From NCBI GenBank assembly GCA_024400455.1, contig JAKSMU010000003.1, positions 62,001-126,000 of the forward strand: 64,000 nucleotides of DNA, written 5' to 3'. The notes below the pieces were generated by a model. That model did no database searches. It was not told the origin of the DNA and saw only the letters and a program-made list of their open reading frames with translations. Source of the stretch: Bacteroidales bacterium. Lineage in GTDB: Bacteria; Bacteroidota; Bacteroidia; Bacteroidales; F082. Shown in pieces: positions 26,832 through 36,423 of this stretch. Numbering within the stretch: the first letter of the stretch is position 1; each line of letters begins with the position of its first letter. A program made the position numbers and the translations under genes.

Positions 26832-29800
26832 TTAGAAGCTATACTTCAGACCGAACATCAATGACCAGCATTGGTTGGTGTTGATGTAGGTTTCAGTATA
26901 GGTTTCTGTTGGGTATTCACCATTAACCTTAACCATTGAGAACACAGGAGTGTTGTTTTCAATGCGTTCAACTTTCAGAGGAGAAACCACGTTGGAGTTG
27001 CCATAGCAACCATATCTGTAGAGACCCCATGAAGAATTCAACATATTCAGGACGTTGTCGAAGTTGACGCTGAGTTCAAGGTTGTGAGTGGTACCACCGA
27101 TGGTGCGCTTGAAGGTCTTAGCGATACGAGCATCGAGGTAGTGAGCCCAAGGTGAACGGCCAGCATTTGCTTCAGCATATTGGCCTTTGTGTGTGCTCAG
27201 ATATGGGTCGTTGTCCATGAAGGTCTGGAAGGCTTTCATGTCTTCGTCGCTAGCCCAAAGGAGGTCGCTAGCTTGATTAGGAATGTACATCAGGTCAGTC
27301 TTGATACCATCACCATTGAGGTCATTTGAATAGATGTAGCTGTAAGCACCTGCTGACTGAGCGGTGTAGAAGAAGTTGAATCTGACGCCATCACCTTCGA
27401 AGAGAGCTGGGAGCATGAAACCGACAGAAGCGGTAACCTTATCAGGAATGACGTACTGGCTGCGCTGCAGACCGACGAATGAAGGACCATCGATGCTGTA
27501 GAGGCCTGAATAAGCTGATGAAGCAGCACTACCTGGCATGCCAGAGATTTCCTTGCTTTCGGTGTGAGTGTAAGCAACCTTAACGTTGAAGTTCTTAACA
27601 GGAGTAGCATCAACAGCCAAGTTGTAGATGTAGCCGTAACCTTCCTTAGAGTTTGTCAGAACGTATGCACTGTGTGAACCGTATTTGTAGTTCGAATTGC
27701 CTTCTTCATTAACGAAGAGGTTGTAGTTGATACGGTTGTCTGGACCATTGAAACGGAATTCATCACCAGCATTTTCAATCATGTTAGCGTTGAGGTTCCA
27801 GTCGACGAGGCGAACGCCGTAGATAGTCTTGTTGAACATACCTTCAGCAGTGAATGTCAATGGGAATGAAACCGGGACGTCCCAGTCGATGCCGATCATT
27901 GATTTCCAAATCTGAGGCATTCTGAAGTTAGGATCAACACCGTTGATGTCGCCAGCGAGCTGACCATCTTCAGGAGTAACAGTGGTGTTAAGGCCGAGAG
28001 CATTGACCATGTCGTTCACATCGGTGAGGTAGTGACCGTCAACATAGAGAGCGTCGAGGTTAGCAGCTGCTGCTTCTGAATAGGTGACGATGGTGTTGCC
28101 AGCATCAGTGCCGAGGCTACCGCTGTAATCACCCTTTGAGAAGAGGGTCTGGATCATGCCAGCATTCTGAGGCATGTTGGTGAAGAATACGAGAGGCAGA
28201 CGGCCTTGGAAGACGCCAGTACCACCGCGGACGGTGAGGTTATCGGTAGCATTCCAGGTGAAGCCAACGCGTGGAGAAATCTGAACGCGGTTGGTAGGCC
28301 ACTTGCCAGTGTTAACGATGTTGCCACCCATGTTATATTCGAGGATAGCTTGGTTGGTCATAAGAGCTGATTCATCGAACATCATGGCATCGGCACGGAT
28401 ACCATAGTTCAGCTTGAAGTTATCGGTGATGTTCCAATCGTCTTGTGCATAAACACCGAATTGGTTGTAGGTGACGATGCCTGCAGGGTTTTCAACGCCA
28501 TTGTTGCCAACGCAGAGAGCGAAACTCAATGGGCGAGCGCCAGTCAGGAAGTCATCAACGCTTGCGAAACGATAGTAACCAGTACCGTTACGCATGTATG
28601 AGTTACTTGCGGTTTGGCGTTCCCAGTTAAGACCAGCAGTGATCTTGTGGTTACCAGCATAGTAAGTGAGGTTATCAGTAGCGTTCATCACTTTGTTCTT
28701 AACACCATTATTATAGGTGAAGAGTTCATAACCGAAGCTGGTGAAAGGAACGAAGTTACCGTAGGTCTGGAGATCTTCATAACCGCTCATGATATCGATA
28801 TGAGGGAACAGGTCTGAGTTAGAACCACGCTGATCATTAATGTCAGTGTAGGTAAACAATAACTGGTTGCTCAAACGCTGTGAGAAGCGGCTGTTCAATT
28901 CTGTAGCAAATGACATCACATTGTTTTGTTGTGAATACATGTTGTTTGAGAATGGGAATGAAATGTCGCTTGAACGGTTGAAGTTGTAGTTACGGAAGTT
29001 ATCGTCGCAAGAGTTGCCGTTAGGAGCATACCATTGTGTGTTGTCGGTCTTGTTGAAACGGAACATTAACTTGTTGTTATCATTGATATTCCAGTCTAAA
29101 CGAGCCAAGAGTTTCAGGTTGTTGTTACCACCAGGATAATCGGTGTAAGAACCTGGATTGTAACCGTAATCGTTCATCAATTTGTTGTAAACTCGATCGA
29201 GGTCAGCTGCAGCCTCTGCGCCTGGACGATATTGAATCTGCTGTGAAGGTTCATTCTTCTTTTCAGCGTTGATGAAGAAGAACAACTTGTCCTTAACGAT
29301 AGGACCACCAACGGTAGCACCATAGACCAACTGGCTTTCTTCAGCGCGAGCGCCGAGGTCTTCGCCCATCAGTCTGTTACCACGCATGGTTTGGTTGGTG
29401 TAGTAAGTGTAAGCTGAACCATGGAACTTGTTAGTACCTGACTTGGTAATGGCGTTGATGCCACCGCCGACGAAGTTGGATTGACGGACGTCGAAAGGAG
29501 CGACGACAACCTGAACTTCTTCAATAGCATCGACTGAGATAGGAGTGCCGCCACCAGGGAGGTTGCTGCTCAGACCGAAGTTGTTGTTGAAGTTAGCACC
29601 ATCAACGGTGAAGTTGGTTGAACGGCCATCGCTACCAGCGAAGCTCATGCCGTTTGCGTAAGGAGAAACCTTAACGACATCGGTGATGCTGCGGCTGACG
29701 GTAGGCAGATTAGCAATTTCCTCTGTGCTGATGGTCGTTGAAGTTGAATTGCTGACTGGCTTTACAGCTTCGCCAGAAATGACAACTTCATTCAGACCCA

Positions 29801-30128
29801 CAGCTTCATTCTGAAGTTGGAAGTCGGCACGATAGGTTTCACCCAATTTCAAGGTGATGTTTTCGTACTTTGAAGGAACGAAGCCGATGAAACGGACTTC
29901 AACTTTGTAAGGGCCACCGACTCTCATGCCCTGCAATGCGTAACGGCCTTCGCTGTTGGTCACGGTACCGTAAGTGGTTCCGGATGGAAGGTGTGTTGCA
30001 ATAACAGTAGCACCAGGAAGTGTACCATTTGCATCAGTGACTTTACCAGACATGCTAGATGTTGTCACCTGAGCCATCATAGTGATGGAGGCAATCATTG
30101 CCACGAAAAAAGTAAGTAACTTTTTCAT
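26832..30128 (-). CDS. Oar-like TonB-dependent receptor
   Basis: 1098 residues from ATG 30128, which gives a clean signal peptide (MKKLLTFFVAMIASITMMAQ). Residues ~25-110 are a carboxypeptidase-regulatory-like beta sandwich (SGKVTDANGTLPGATVIATH, GRYALQGMRVGGPYKVEV). A plug follows (VDAIEEVQVVVAPFDVRQS, GGGINAITKSGTNKFHGS), then a 22-strand-type barrel ending in the aromatic GLKYSF. This is the Oar family rather than SusC: no SusD neighbour and no SusC signature block. Such proteins import or export large ligands, or serve in adhesion, at the outer membrane. It has its own -7 box and a long AT-rich leader. Confidence 0.92.
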   Translation of the reverse strand: MKKLLTFFVAMIASITMMAQVTTSSMSGKVTDANGTLPGATVIATHLPSGTTYGTVTNSEGRYALQGMRVGGPYKVEVRFIGFVPSKYENITLKLGETYRADFQLQNEAVGLNEVVISGEAVKPVSNSTSTTISTEEIANLPTVSRSITDVVKVSPYANGMSFAGSDGRSTNFTVDGANFNNNFGLSSNLPGGGTPISVDAIEEVQVVVAPFDVRQSNFVGGGINAITKSGTNKFHGSAYTYYTNQTMRGNRLMGEDLGARAEESQLVYGATVGGPIVKDKLFFFINAEKKNEPSQQIQYRPGAEAAADLDRVYNKLMNDYGYNPGSYTDYPGGNNNLKLLARLDWNINDNNKLMFRFNKTDNTQWYAPNGNSCDDNFRNYNFNRSSDISFPFSNNMYSQQNNVMSFATELNSRFSQRLSNQLLFTYTDINDQRGSNSDLFPHIDIMSGYEDLQTYGNFVPFTSFGYELFTYNNGVKNKVMNATDNLTYYAGNHKITAGLNWERQTASNSYMRNGTGYYRFASVDDFLTGARPLSFALCVGNNGVENPAGIVTYNQFGVYAQDDWNITDNFKLNYGIRADAMMFDESALMTNQAILEYNMGGNIVNTGKWPTNRVQISPRVGFTWNATDNLTVRGGTGVFQGRLPLVFFTNMPQNAGMIQTLFSKGDYSGSLGTDAGNTIVTYSEAAAANLDALYVDGHYLTDVNDMVNALGLNTTVTPEDGQLAGDINGVDPNFRMPQIWKSMIGIDWDVPVSFPLTFTAEGMFNKTIYGVRLVDWNLNANMIENAGDEFRFNGPDNRINYNLFVNEEGNSNYKYGSHSAYVLTNSKEGYGYIYNLAVDATPVKNFNVKVAYTHTESKEISGMPGSAASSAYSGLYSIDGPSFVGLQRSQYVIPDKVTASVGFMLPALFEGDGVRFNFFYTAQSAGAYSYIYSNDLNGDGIKTDLMYIPNQASDLLWASDEDMKAFQTFMDNDPYLSTHKGQYAEANAGRSPWAHYLDARIAKTFKRTIGGTTHNLELSVNFDNVLNMLNSSWGLYRYGCYGNSNVVSPLKVERIENNTPVFSMVKVNGEYPTETYTETYINTNQCWSLMFGLKYSF

Positions 30129-30193
30129 AGTTAATAATTTAATGTTAATAATTAGGTTGTTAAAATGTGTTTCCATTCATTTGAAATAACTTG

Positions 30194-30201
30194 CAAATAT
30201 A
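30194..30201 (-). promoter_or_regulatory. -7 box of the TonB-dependent receptor gene
   Basis: TATATTTG on the minus strand, 65 bp before the chosen ATG. Confidence 0.65.
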
Positions 30202-30348
30202 AGGAAAGCATTGTTCCAAAAAACCTAATCCTTACTAAAAAAAGAAAAAGTATTCAACAGGCCTTGTTGATAACTTTTTAATTGTTTGTAAATGCGACAC
30301 TTGTACATTTATTTTTTTTACACACATGTCAATTTCAAAAACTATTCA

Positions 30349-30356
30349 TATTTTTG
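30349..30356 (+). promoter_or_regulatory. -7 box of the small lipoprotein gene
   Basis: TATTTTTG; it excludes the in-frame ATG at 30326 and leaves 30365 or 30374 as start. Confidence 0.65.
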
Positions 30357-30373
30357 CACAAAATATGACGGAT

Positions 30374-30757
30374 ATGATTAAGAAGATTTTTTCAATGGCA
30401 ATGATTGCCGCATTATTTTTTTCATTTTCAGCTTGTGGAGAAAAGCACACCGAGAAATACAACACGATGAGTGCTGACATCCAGACCGTGGAGACTCAGA
30501 TTTCCGAGACTAGCGATTGCGACGAACTGCAACTCGTTTATTTCGGCATCCTCGGTTTGCGTTCCGACCTCACTGCCCCTGAAGAGGAAGGCGGCCTTGC
30601 CGAAGCTGAATTTGAAGAAATCAGCAACAGGATCAATGATCTTGAAGTGATGTACAAGACCAAGACCATGCAACTCGACTGCTTCAACACCGATAGTATC
30701 AACGATGTGCTTGACACTATGGAAGAAGAAATGTACGAGGATTACAACGTATTGTAA
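30374..30757 (+). CDS. Small lipoprotein of unknown function
   Basis: 127 residues from ATG 30374 (ATG 30365 is a possible alternative). Lipoprotein signal MIKKIFSMAMIAALFFSFSAC with Cys as anchor. The mature part is acidic and mainly helical (repeated Glu/Asp, MSADIQTVETQISE, EISNRINDLEVMYKTK), like a short coiled-coil spacer. No family recognised. Its last 16 bases overlap, tail to tail, the end of the PNGase gene on the other strand. Confidence 0.7.
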   Translation: MIKKIFSMAMIAALFFSFSACGEKHTEKYNTMSADIQTVETQISETSDCDELQLVYFGILGLRSDLTAPEEEGGLAEAEFEEISNRINDLEVMYKTKTMQLDCFNTDSINDVLDTMEEEMYEDYNVL

Positions 30758-32424
30758 ATCAACGCTCCAGAAACCATCCAGTGGCTAAAGCTTTCGCCTT
30801 CGTCAGCTCCTTGCGGGATGGCGATGCGTAGGATGTGTTTGCCTGGCTTCAAGTCTTTCAAATCAAAATAGACGGGATTGGTGGCAGTGCCAGGGCACCA
30901 GCCAGAACGGGAATAATCGGATGACGAGGTGCCGTTCCAGAAATTGCCCGAAACAGGATTCTGCTCTCTAAATGTCGCGCAGTCGCAACGCCAAGGCGTA
31001 TAGGTGAACATCTTTTCACCGTCAATGTAAATCACGTTTTCCTTCGGATTGAATTCATCGCCGTTGTCCCAGCCGCCGTGTCCGGTGCTGATGTAGCGCA
31101 GACGTAAATCCGTGGCATTCTCCGGCACTTCAAAATTCACTTCCAATGTATCGGTTAAGAAAAGCCTGCCGTAGTTTTGGCCTGCTATTTCCATTACATT
31201 ACATGTGTTGAACAAAGGTATGCTGTGATGTTTTTCCGAATTTGCAGTCCATTCATAATCATTAGGATAGGCAAGGATATTTAAAGTGATTTTATGGCCG
31301 CCACCATCATAATTTCCAATATAGGCACCAATCAAAACGTCACCGCTAAGATGGTCTGACAATTCGGTAATTTCCATTTTGTAGAGATTCTCATCGGCCC
31401 ATTCCAGTCCGTCAATTTTCACCCTGTCATTGTAATGACCGACGCCAAAAGAAGTGAAGAAACGCACCAATTCAACCGGTGGCAGATAATTATCCTCAGC
31501 CTTAATGCCTTGGTAGCGTTTTCCATCTTTTCCTACGATAAACGGCAAAGCATCAACGCCTTCTTGCAAACCATCCATCAGGCTCTTGGCCTTATCCGTT
31601 GGGATGACAAAAACCGAAGCCGTTCTGTCATAAGCATCGCCGTTGGAGCGTTGGCGGATTTCAGCAAAAAGCTGATAATGGTCAGGGATTTTCGGGAGTT
31701 GAATACGTTTGACAATCAAAGTGCCATTGGCAAAATGCACGGTGCTATCGTATGGCATTTCTTTCTCAAACGGCTGATATTCTGCGAAATTGATTTGTTC
31801 ATCATCAAATACGGGAAAACGCATAACAAGCCGTTCCTTGCGCAATTGACTCATTTGCCTTCCGGTGATGCGTTTGCCCATTTCGGCAGGCAACAGCGTT
31901 TTTGCAAAAGTTTTATCCTTTTTGATTTCCGTGAGGTCGGTCATGTAAGAACCGTTTCGCGCACAACGCACCATGACACCCTTCAGTTTGCCCAAACCCG
32001 GCATGGGCGTAGCATCGAACCCGAACTTTTCGGTCATCCAGATTTCAATGGTATTGGAGTTAATAATGGTCTTGTATTTTGTGCATTGATATCCCAAGAC
32101 AATCTCCATACCTTCGTTGCTAAAACCTTCTGATTCGAGATGATAGGCACTATTATAAATACTGTCGGGATACTGAATCACAGTGTAAACGCTGTCAACC
32201 GAAAAATCGACAAACGTCACGCTTTCAGCATAACCTGGAATAGGATTTTTTACCTCATCGTCAAGACTTTTGATTTCAATACAGGTGCCTGTTTGACGGA
32301 TTTGCGTGAACGACTTTTCTCCATCTTCGACACCTTTTGCGTAGGAAGTATAAGTAAGGCGATGCTGTGCTTGTGCAGCGCATACTCCAATAAGGAACAC
32401 AACGAGAAGCAAATGTCTTTTCAT
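30742..32424 (-). CDS. PNGase F-like peptide N-glycosidase with N-terminal GLPGLI-like domain
   Basis: 560 residues from ATG 32424 (-7 box at 32441-32448). Signal peptide MKRHLLLVVFLIGVCAAQAQ. Residues ~20-200 resemble the GLPGLI/DUF4412-type periplasmic fold (GYQCTKYKT, then GLGKLKGVMV). Residues ~210-560 are PNGase F-like double beta-sandwich: STGHGGWDNGDEF followed by NPKENVIYIDG (~446-465), then WRCDCATFREQNPVSGNFW, SSSDYSRSGWCPG and LKPGKHILRIAIPQG. The acidic residues in DNGDEF and KENVIY include those expected at the active site. It should cut N-glycans from glycoproteins by hydrolysing the Asn amide. The same strain encodes GH95 and GH2 enzymes that could trim the freed glycans. Confidence 0.9.
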   Translation of the reverse strand: MKRHLLLVVFLIGVCAAQAQHRLTYTSYAKGVEDGEKSFTQIRQTGTCIEIKSLDDEVKNPIPGYAESVTFVDFSVDSVYTVIQYPDSIYNSAYHLESEGFSNEGMEIVLGYQCTKYKTIINSNTIEIWMTEKFGFDATPMPGLGKLKGVMVRCARNGSYMTDLTEIKKDKTFAKTLLPAEMGKRITGRQMSQLRKERLVMRFPVFDDEQINFAEYQPFEKEMPYDSTVHFANGTLIVKRIQLPKIPDHYQLFAEIRQRSNGDAYDRTASVFVIPTDKAKSLMDGLQEGVDALPFIVGKDGKRYQGIKAEDNYLPPVELVRFFTSFGVGHYNDRVKIDGLEWADENLYKMEITELSDHLSGDVLIGAYIGNYDGGGHKITLNILAYPNDYEWTANSEKHHSIPLFNTCNVMEIAGQNYGRLFLTDTLEVNFEVPENATDLRLRYISTGHGGWDNGDEFNPKENVIYIDGEKMFTYTPWRCDCATFREQNPVSGNFWNGTSSSDYSRSGWCPGTATNPVYFDLKDLKPGKHILRIAIPQGADEGESFSHWMVSGALIYNTL

Positions 32425-32440
32425 AGGATTCAAATTTGTG

Positions 32441-32497
32441 CAAAGGTAAGAAAAATGCCGCTTCACGCCCTTTATTTTTTCAAAAGTGTTACATTTG
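32441..32497. promoter_or_regulatory. Divergent promoters, PNGase gene and topB
   Basis: TACCTTTG on the minus strand (32441-32448) and TACATTTG on the plus strand (32490-32497), each within 35 bp of its start codon. Confidence 0.65.
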
Positions 32498-32521
32498 CAC
32501 CCTAATTATAAAAAGGAAAAA

Positions 32522-34543
32522 ATGATAGTCTGCATTGCCGAAAAGCCCAGTGTGGCGAAAGATATTGCCAAGGTGATTGGCGCCAACACCGCCCATGAAG
32601 GCTACATGGAAGGCAATGGCTATCAGGTGACTTGGACTTTCGGCCACCTCTGCACCTTGAAAGAACCGCACGACTACACGCCGATGTGGAAAGCGTGGAC
32701 GATGATGCGCCTGCCGATGATTCCGCCGCGTTTTGGCATCAAGCTGATTGCCGACAAAGGCGTTGAAAAGCAGTTCAAAATCATTGAAAACCTGTTTCAA
32801 AAGGCCGACAGCATCATCAACTGCGGTGATGCCGGACAAGAAGGCGAACTGATTCAGCGCTGGGTGATGCAGAAAGCTAATGCGAAATGTCCCGTGCAGC
32901 GCCTTTGGATTTCATCGTTGACAGAAGAGGCAATCCGTGAGGGATTTAAGAACCTGAAACCGCAAGCGGATTACCAACGGCTTTATGAAGCCGGACTCTC
33001 GCGCGCCATTGGCGACTGGCTCTTGGGCATGAACGCGACACGCCTTTACACCTTGAAATATGGTCAGAACCGTCAGGTTCTTTCCATTGGCCGTGTGCAG
33101 ACCCCGACGTTGGCCTTGATTGTGAACCGCTATTGGGAAATCCAGAATTTCAAGCCGGAAGCCTATTGGGTGTTGTCGACCATTTACCGCGATACGGTTT
33201 TCACTGCCACAAAAGGCAAATACGGCTCAGTTGATGAAGGTCAAAAGGATTTGCAAGCCATTCAAGGAAAAGATTTTACTGTCACTGATATCTCTCAAAA
33301 GGAAGGCAAGGAAGCGCCTCCGCGCTTGTTCGACTTGACCTCGCTGCAAGTGGAATGTAACAAGAAATACGGTTTCAGTGCCGACCAGACCTTGCAGACC
33401 ATCCAAAGCCTCTACGAAAAGAAATACACCACTTATCCGCGTGTCGATACCACTTATTTGAGTGATGACATTTATCCGAAATGTCCGGACATTCTGCAAA
33501 GGCTTCATTCGTATTCGGAATTGACAGCGCCATTGGCGGGAAAGAAATTGCCCAAGTCGAAGAAAGTGTTCGATAGTAGCAAAGTCACTGACCACCACGC
33601 CATTATACCGACGGGCGTGCAACCGCAAGGTTTGTCGTTTGCCGAGGAAAAGGTCTACGATGAGGTCTGCCGTCATTTCATTGCCGTCTTTTATCCCGAT
33701 TGCGTGTTCTCCACAACAACCGTCATGGGAAAGGTTGAAGAAGTGGAGTTCAAGACTTCGGGCAAACAGATTCTGCAACCTGGCTGGAGAACGGTCATCA
33801 AGCCTGAGAAAAACGAAGATAAAGAGAATGTTTCGAACCAGACTTCAGAAAACGGGGAGGAGAAAGTGGAGGAGAAGGTGCTACCCAATTTCGTGAAAGG
33901 CGAACATGGCCCGCACGAACCTCAACTGACCGAAAAATGGACTTCGCCGCCCAAGCCTTACACCGAGGCGACCTTGCTCCGAGCCATGGAAACGGCCGGA
34001 AAACTAGTCGATGACGAATCGTTGCGCGAAGTGATGAAAGAGAACGGCATAGGCCGTCCTTCGACGCGAGCTGCCATCATCGAAACGCTTTTCAAGCGAC
34101 AGTATATCAGAAAGATGCGTAAAAGTCTCGAACCAACGCAAACCGGCATCGAACTCATCGGTCTGATTCACGAGGATTTGCTGAAAAGCGCCGAATTGAC
34201 GGGCATCTGGGAAAAGAAACTGCGTGAAATCGAGCAGAACAAATACGAAGCCCGACAGTTTTTGGAGGAATTGAAGCAGATGGTCACGGAAATCGTGACG
34301 ACGGTGATTGCCGACACAAGCAACCGCCGTGTGGCGGCTGCGCCTACCGAAGAAAAGAAGGCGAAAAGCGCACCCAAGACACCGCGCCAAACCAAGCCCA
34401 AAGCCACCAAACCGAAACCCGAAATCGTGGAAGGTGCCGTCTGTCCGTTGTGCGGCAAAGGCCATATCATTAAAGGCAAGACCGCTTTTGGCTGTTCGGA
34501 ATGGAAAAACGGCTGTTCATTCCGCAAACCTTTTGCAGATTAG
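32522..34543 (+). CDS. topB: DNA topoisomerase III (type IA)
   Basis: 673 residues from ATG 32522; the in-frame ATG at 32486 lies before the -7 box. It has a Toprim domain (IVCIAEKPSVAKDIAKVIG; NCGDAGQEGELIQRW near 99-113), the topoisomerase IA core with the catalytic Tyr305 in TTYPRVDTTYL, and DHHAIIPTG. A Lys/Pro-rich linker leads to a C-terminal zinc-ribbon-like module (CPLCGKG followed by FGCSEWKNGC). It relaxes or decatenates single-stranded regions of DNA. Many Bacteroidota carry a chromosomal copy and others on conjugative elements; no transfer genes are present here, so this is likely chromosomal. Confidence 0.93.
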   Translation: MIVCIAEKPSVAKDIAKVIGANTAHEGYMEGNGYQVTWTFGHLCTLKEPHDYTPMWKAWTMMRLPMIPPRFGIKLIADKGVEKQFKIIENLFQKADSIINCGDAGQEGELIQRWVMQKANAKCPVQRLWISSLTEEAIREGFKNLKPQADYQRLYEAGLSRAIGDWLLGMNATRLYTLKYGQNRQVLSIGRVQTPTLALIVNRYWEIQNFKPEAYWVLSTIYRDTVFTATKGKYGSVDEGQKDLQAIQGKDFTVTDISQKEGKEAPPRLFDLTSLQVECNKKYGFSADQTLQTIQSLYEKKYTTYPRVDTTYLSDDIYPKCPDILQRLHSYSELTAPLAGKKLPKSKKVFDSSKVTDHHAIIPTGVQPQGLSFAEEKVYDEVCRHFIAVFYPDCVFSTTTVMGKVEEVEFKTSGKQILQPGWRTVIKPEKNEDKENVSNQTSENGEEKVEEKVLPNFVKGEHGPHEPQLTEKWTSPPKPYTEATLLRAMETAGKLVDDESLREVMKENGIGRPSTRAAIIETLFKRQYIRKMRKSLEPTQTGIELIGLIHEDLLKSAELTGIWEKKLREIEQNKYEARQFLEELKQMVTEIVTTVIADTSNRRVAAAPTEEKKAKSAPKTPRQTKPKATKPKPEIVEGAVCPLCGKGHIIKGKTAFGCSEWKNGCSFRKPFAD

Positions 34544-34563
34544 GTATAGTTTTTGTATTTTTG
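34531..34563 (+). promoter_or_regulatory. Promoter of the M23 peptidase gene
   Basis: -33 TTTTG (34531-34535) inside the topB 3' end and -7 TATTTTTG (34556-34563), 20 bp apart. Confidence 0.7.
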
Positions 34564-34583
34564 CCAGCATAAATCGCTAGCAA

Positions 34584-36284
34584 ATGAAAAAATCCAGTCT
34601 TATTCTCGCAGCATTGCTGTTTCCGTTTGTCACTTTTGCGCAAACCACGTTCCCGAAATACGGAAAACCCGTTGATATTCCGATTTATCTGTCGGCCACT
34701 TTTGCCGAATTGCGGCCCAATCACCTTCATGCCGGCATCGACATCAAGACACAGGCGGTGGAAGGCAAAAAGGTCTATGCCGTTGCCGATGGCTATGTGA
34801 GCCGTATCGGCGTGTCGCCATACGGTTATGGAAACGTCTTGTATATCACTCATTATGACGGATACACGTCGGTTTACGGACACTTGCAGCGTTTCAATGG
34901 CGAGATTGCAAAGTATGTGAAGGACTATCAGTATGCCAACAAGACTTTCACGGCTCAGATTTATCCGGGGAAAGACAAATTCCGCGTGAAAAAAGGCGAT
35001 CTGATTGCCTATTCGGGCAATTCGGGCGGCTCGGGCGGTCCTCATTTGCATTACGAAATCCGCCATACAGATAGCGAGAAACCGGTCAACCCGCTGTTTT
35101 TCGGCTATCAGATTGAGGATAACGTGAAGCCTCTGATTCAAGGCTTTGCCATTTATCCGCTGAATGGCGCCACTCTGGAAAATGCTGGCAAGGCGAAATA
35201 TTATTCCGTGACAGGTCAAAACGGCAAATACAGTTTGAAAGACAAGACTTTTGTAACGGCAAATGGCGAGATTGCCTTCGGCATTTCGACTTACGACCAA
35301 GTCGGCACTTCGACCAACAAAAACGGCCCGTACAGTTACGAATTGTATCTGGATGGCGAATTACGTTTCAAGGTTGAAGCCGACAGTTTTTCGTACAGCG
35401 AGCCGCGTTATGTGAACAGCCTTTTGGATTACGCCCATTATAAAGAGGTGGGATCGAGTTATGTCCGCACCATTATCGACCCATACAACAAACTGAAAAT
35501 GATAAAGTTGAAGAATGGCTTAGTGGATGTTGCAGAGGGCGATACGGTTTCGGTTTGCTTCAAGGTGCGCGATTATGTGGGCAATGCCTCACATGTCGAT
35601 TTCAAGTTGATTGGCACGAAGCCCGCCGAAATCGAGGCTCCAATCCGTCGACGCAGCGAATATCTGGTCATGGCCGATGGCTCGATGAACAGCGAAATCA
35701 CGATAGAGAATTTCAACGTCACGATGGAAAAGGGCACCTTCTTCTGCGATGAATATGTGAATACGGGCCAACGCGATGAAGACGGCTGCTGCTCACGCAT
35801 TTTCCGTTTCGGCGACGACCGCATGACCACTTTCAAGAATTTCAAGGTGCGCATCATCCCGAATGACGAATGGGCCGACGATTCAAGATTGTATGTCGCT
35901 TATATCAATAATAAAGGCAAGGTCTCATCCTTGGGCGGCAAGATGGTCAAAGGCGCCGTAGAGGTTGAGACGCGCAATTTGGGTGAGTTTACCTTGAAAA
36001 TCGACAGCATTGCGCCAACGGTTTCACCCGTAAACTTTAAGAACGGACAGTCGGTGGCGGAACTTAAATCCTTGAGATTCAAGATTGCAGATGATATGAC
36101 AGGCGTTGATTCCTACAATATTTATCTGAACGACAAATGGGTTTTAGGACAATACGATGCCAAGAACAACCTGCTCTATTACGAGTTTGACAGTCACATG
36201 CCATCAGGCACGGTGAATGTGAAAGTGGTGGTGAAGGACGGAGTGGGGAACAAGAAGACCTACACGGCTAAGGTGGTGAGGTGA
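34584..36284 (+). CDS. M23 family metallopeptidase, secreted
   Basis: 566 residues. Signal peptide KKSSLILAALLFPFVTFAQ. The LytM/M23 domain is at ~25-175: HAGIDIKT with zinc ligands His49 and Asp53, GNVLYITHYDGYTSVYGHL, and GGPHLHYEIR with His154 region ligands. A long C-terminal part of beta-sandwich character follows (~180-566) and ends in an Ig-like module (GVDSYNIYLNDKW, VVVKDGVGNKKTYTAKV). It would act in the periplasm on peptidoglycan cross-bridges. No lipobox or membrane anchor. The large tail may bind partners or the wall. Confidence 0.88.
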   Translation: MKKSSLILAALLFPFVTFAQTTFPKYGKPVDIPIYLSATFAELRPNHLHAGIDIKTQAVEGKKVYAVADGYVSRIGVSPYGYGNVLYITHYDGYTSVYGHLQRFNGEIAKYVKDYQYANKTFTAQIYPGKDKFRVKKGDLIAYSGNSGGSGGPHLHYEIRHTDSEKPVNPLFFGYQIEDNVKPLIQGFAIYPLNGATLENAGKAKYYSVTGQNGKYSLKDKTFVTANGEIAFGISTYDQVGTSTNKNGPYSYELYLDGELRFKVEADSFSYSEPRYVNSLLDYAHYKEVGSSYVRTIIDPYNKLKMIKLKNGLVDVAEGDTVSVCFKVRDYVGNASHVDFKLIGTKPAEIEAPIRRRSEYLVMADGSMNSEITIENFNVTMEKGTFFCDEYVNTGQRDEDGCCSRIFRFGDDRMTTFKNFKVRIIPNDEWADDSRLYVAYINNKGKVSSLGGKMVKGAVEVETRNLGEFTLKIDSIAPTVSPVNFKNGQSVAELKSLRFKIADDMTGVDSYNIYLNDKWVLGQYDAKNNLLYYEFDSHMPSGTVNVKVVVKDGVGNKKTYTAKVVR

Positions 36285-36389
36285 GTTTGTGATGGGTGAA
36301 TGGTTGTGATTATTCTCAGTTAGAACTACATCAAATACAGCTTTCCCAAAAATCTCCATTACCTGTTGTGCATCTTCAAGGGTTTTCCC

Positions 36390-36397
36390 TATATTTG
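36390..36397 (+). promoter_or_regulatory. -7 box of the aspartyl-protease-like gene
   Basis: TATATTTG, 26 bp before the ATG; a TTG about 21 bp upstream may be the -33. Confidence 0.65.
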
Positions 36398-36423
36398 CCC
36401 GAAAAAACTAAACATTACACATT

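Noticed and set aside
32522..34543. topB as a marker of a conjugative element
   Set aside because: No mobilisation, tra or integrase genes around it; neighbours are ordinary chromosomal genes.
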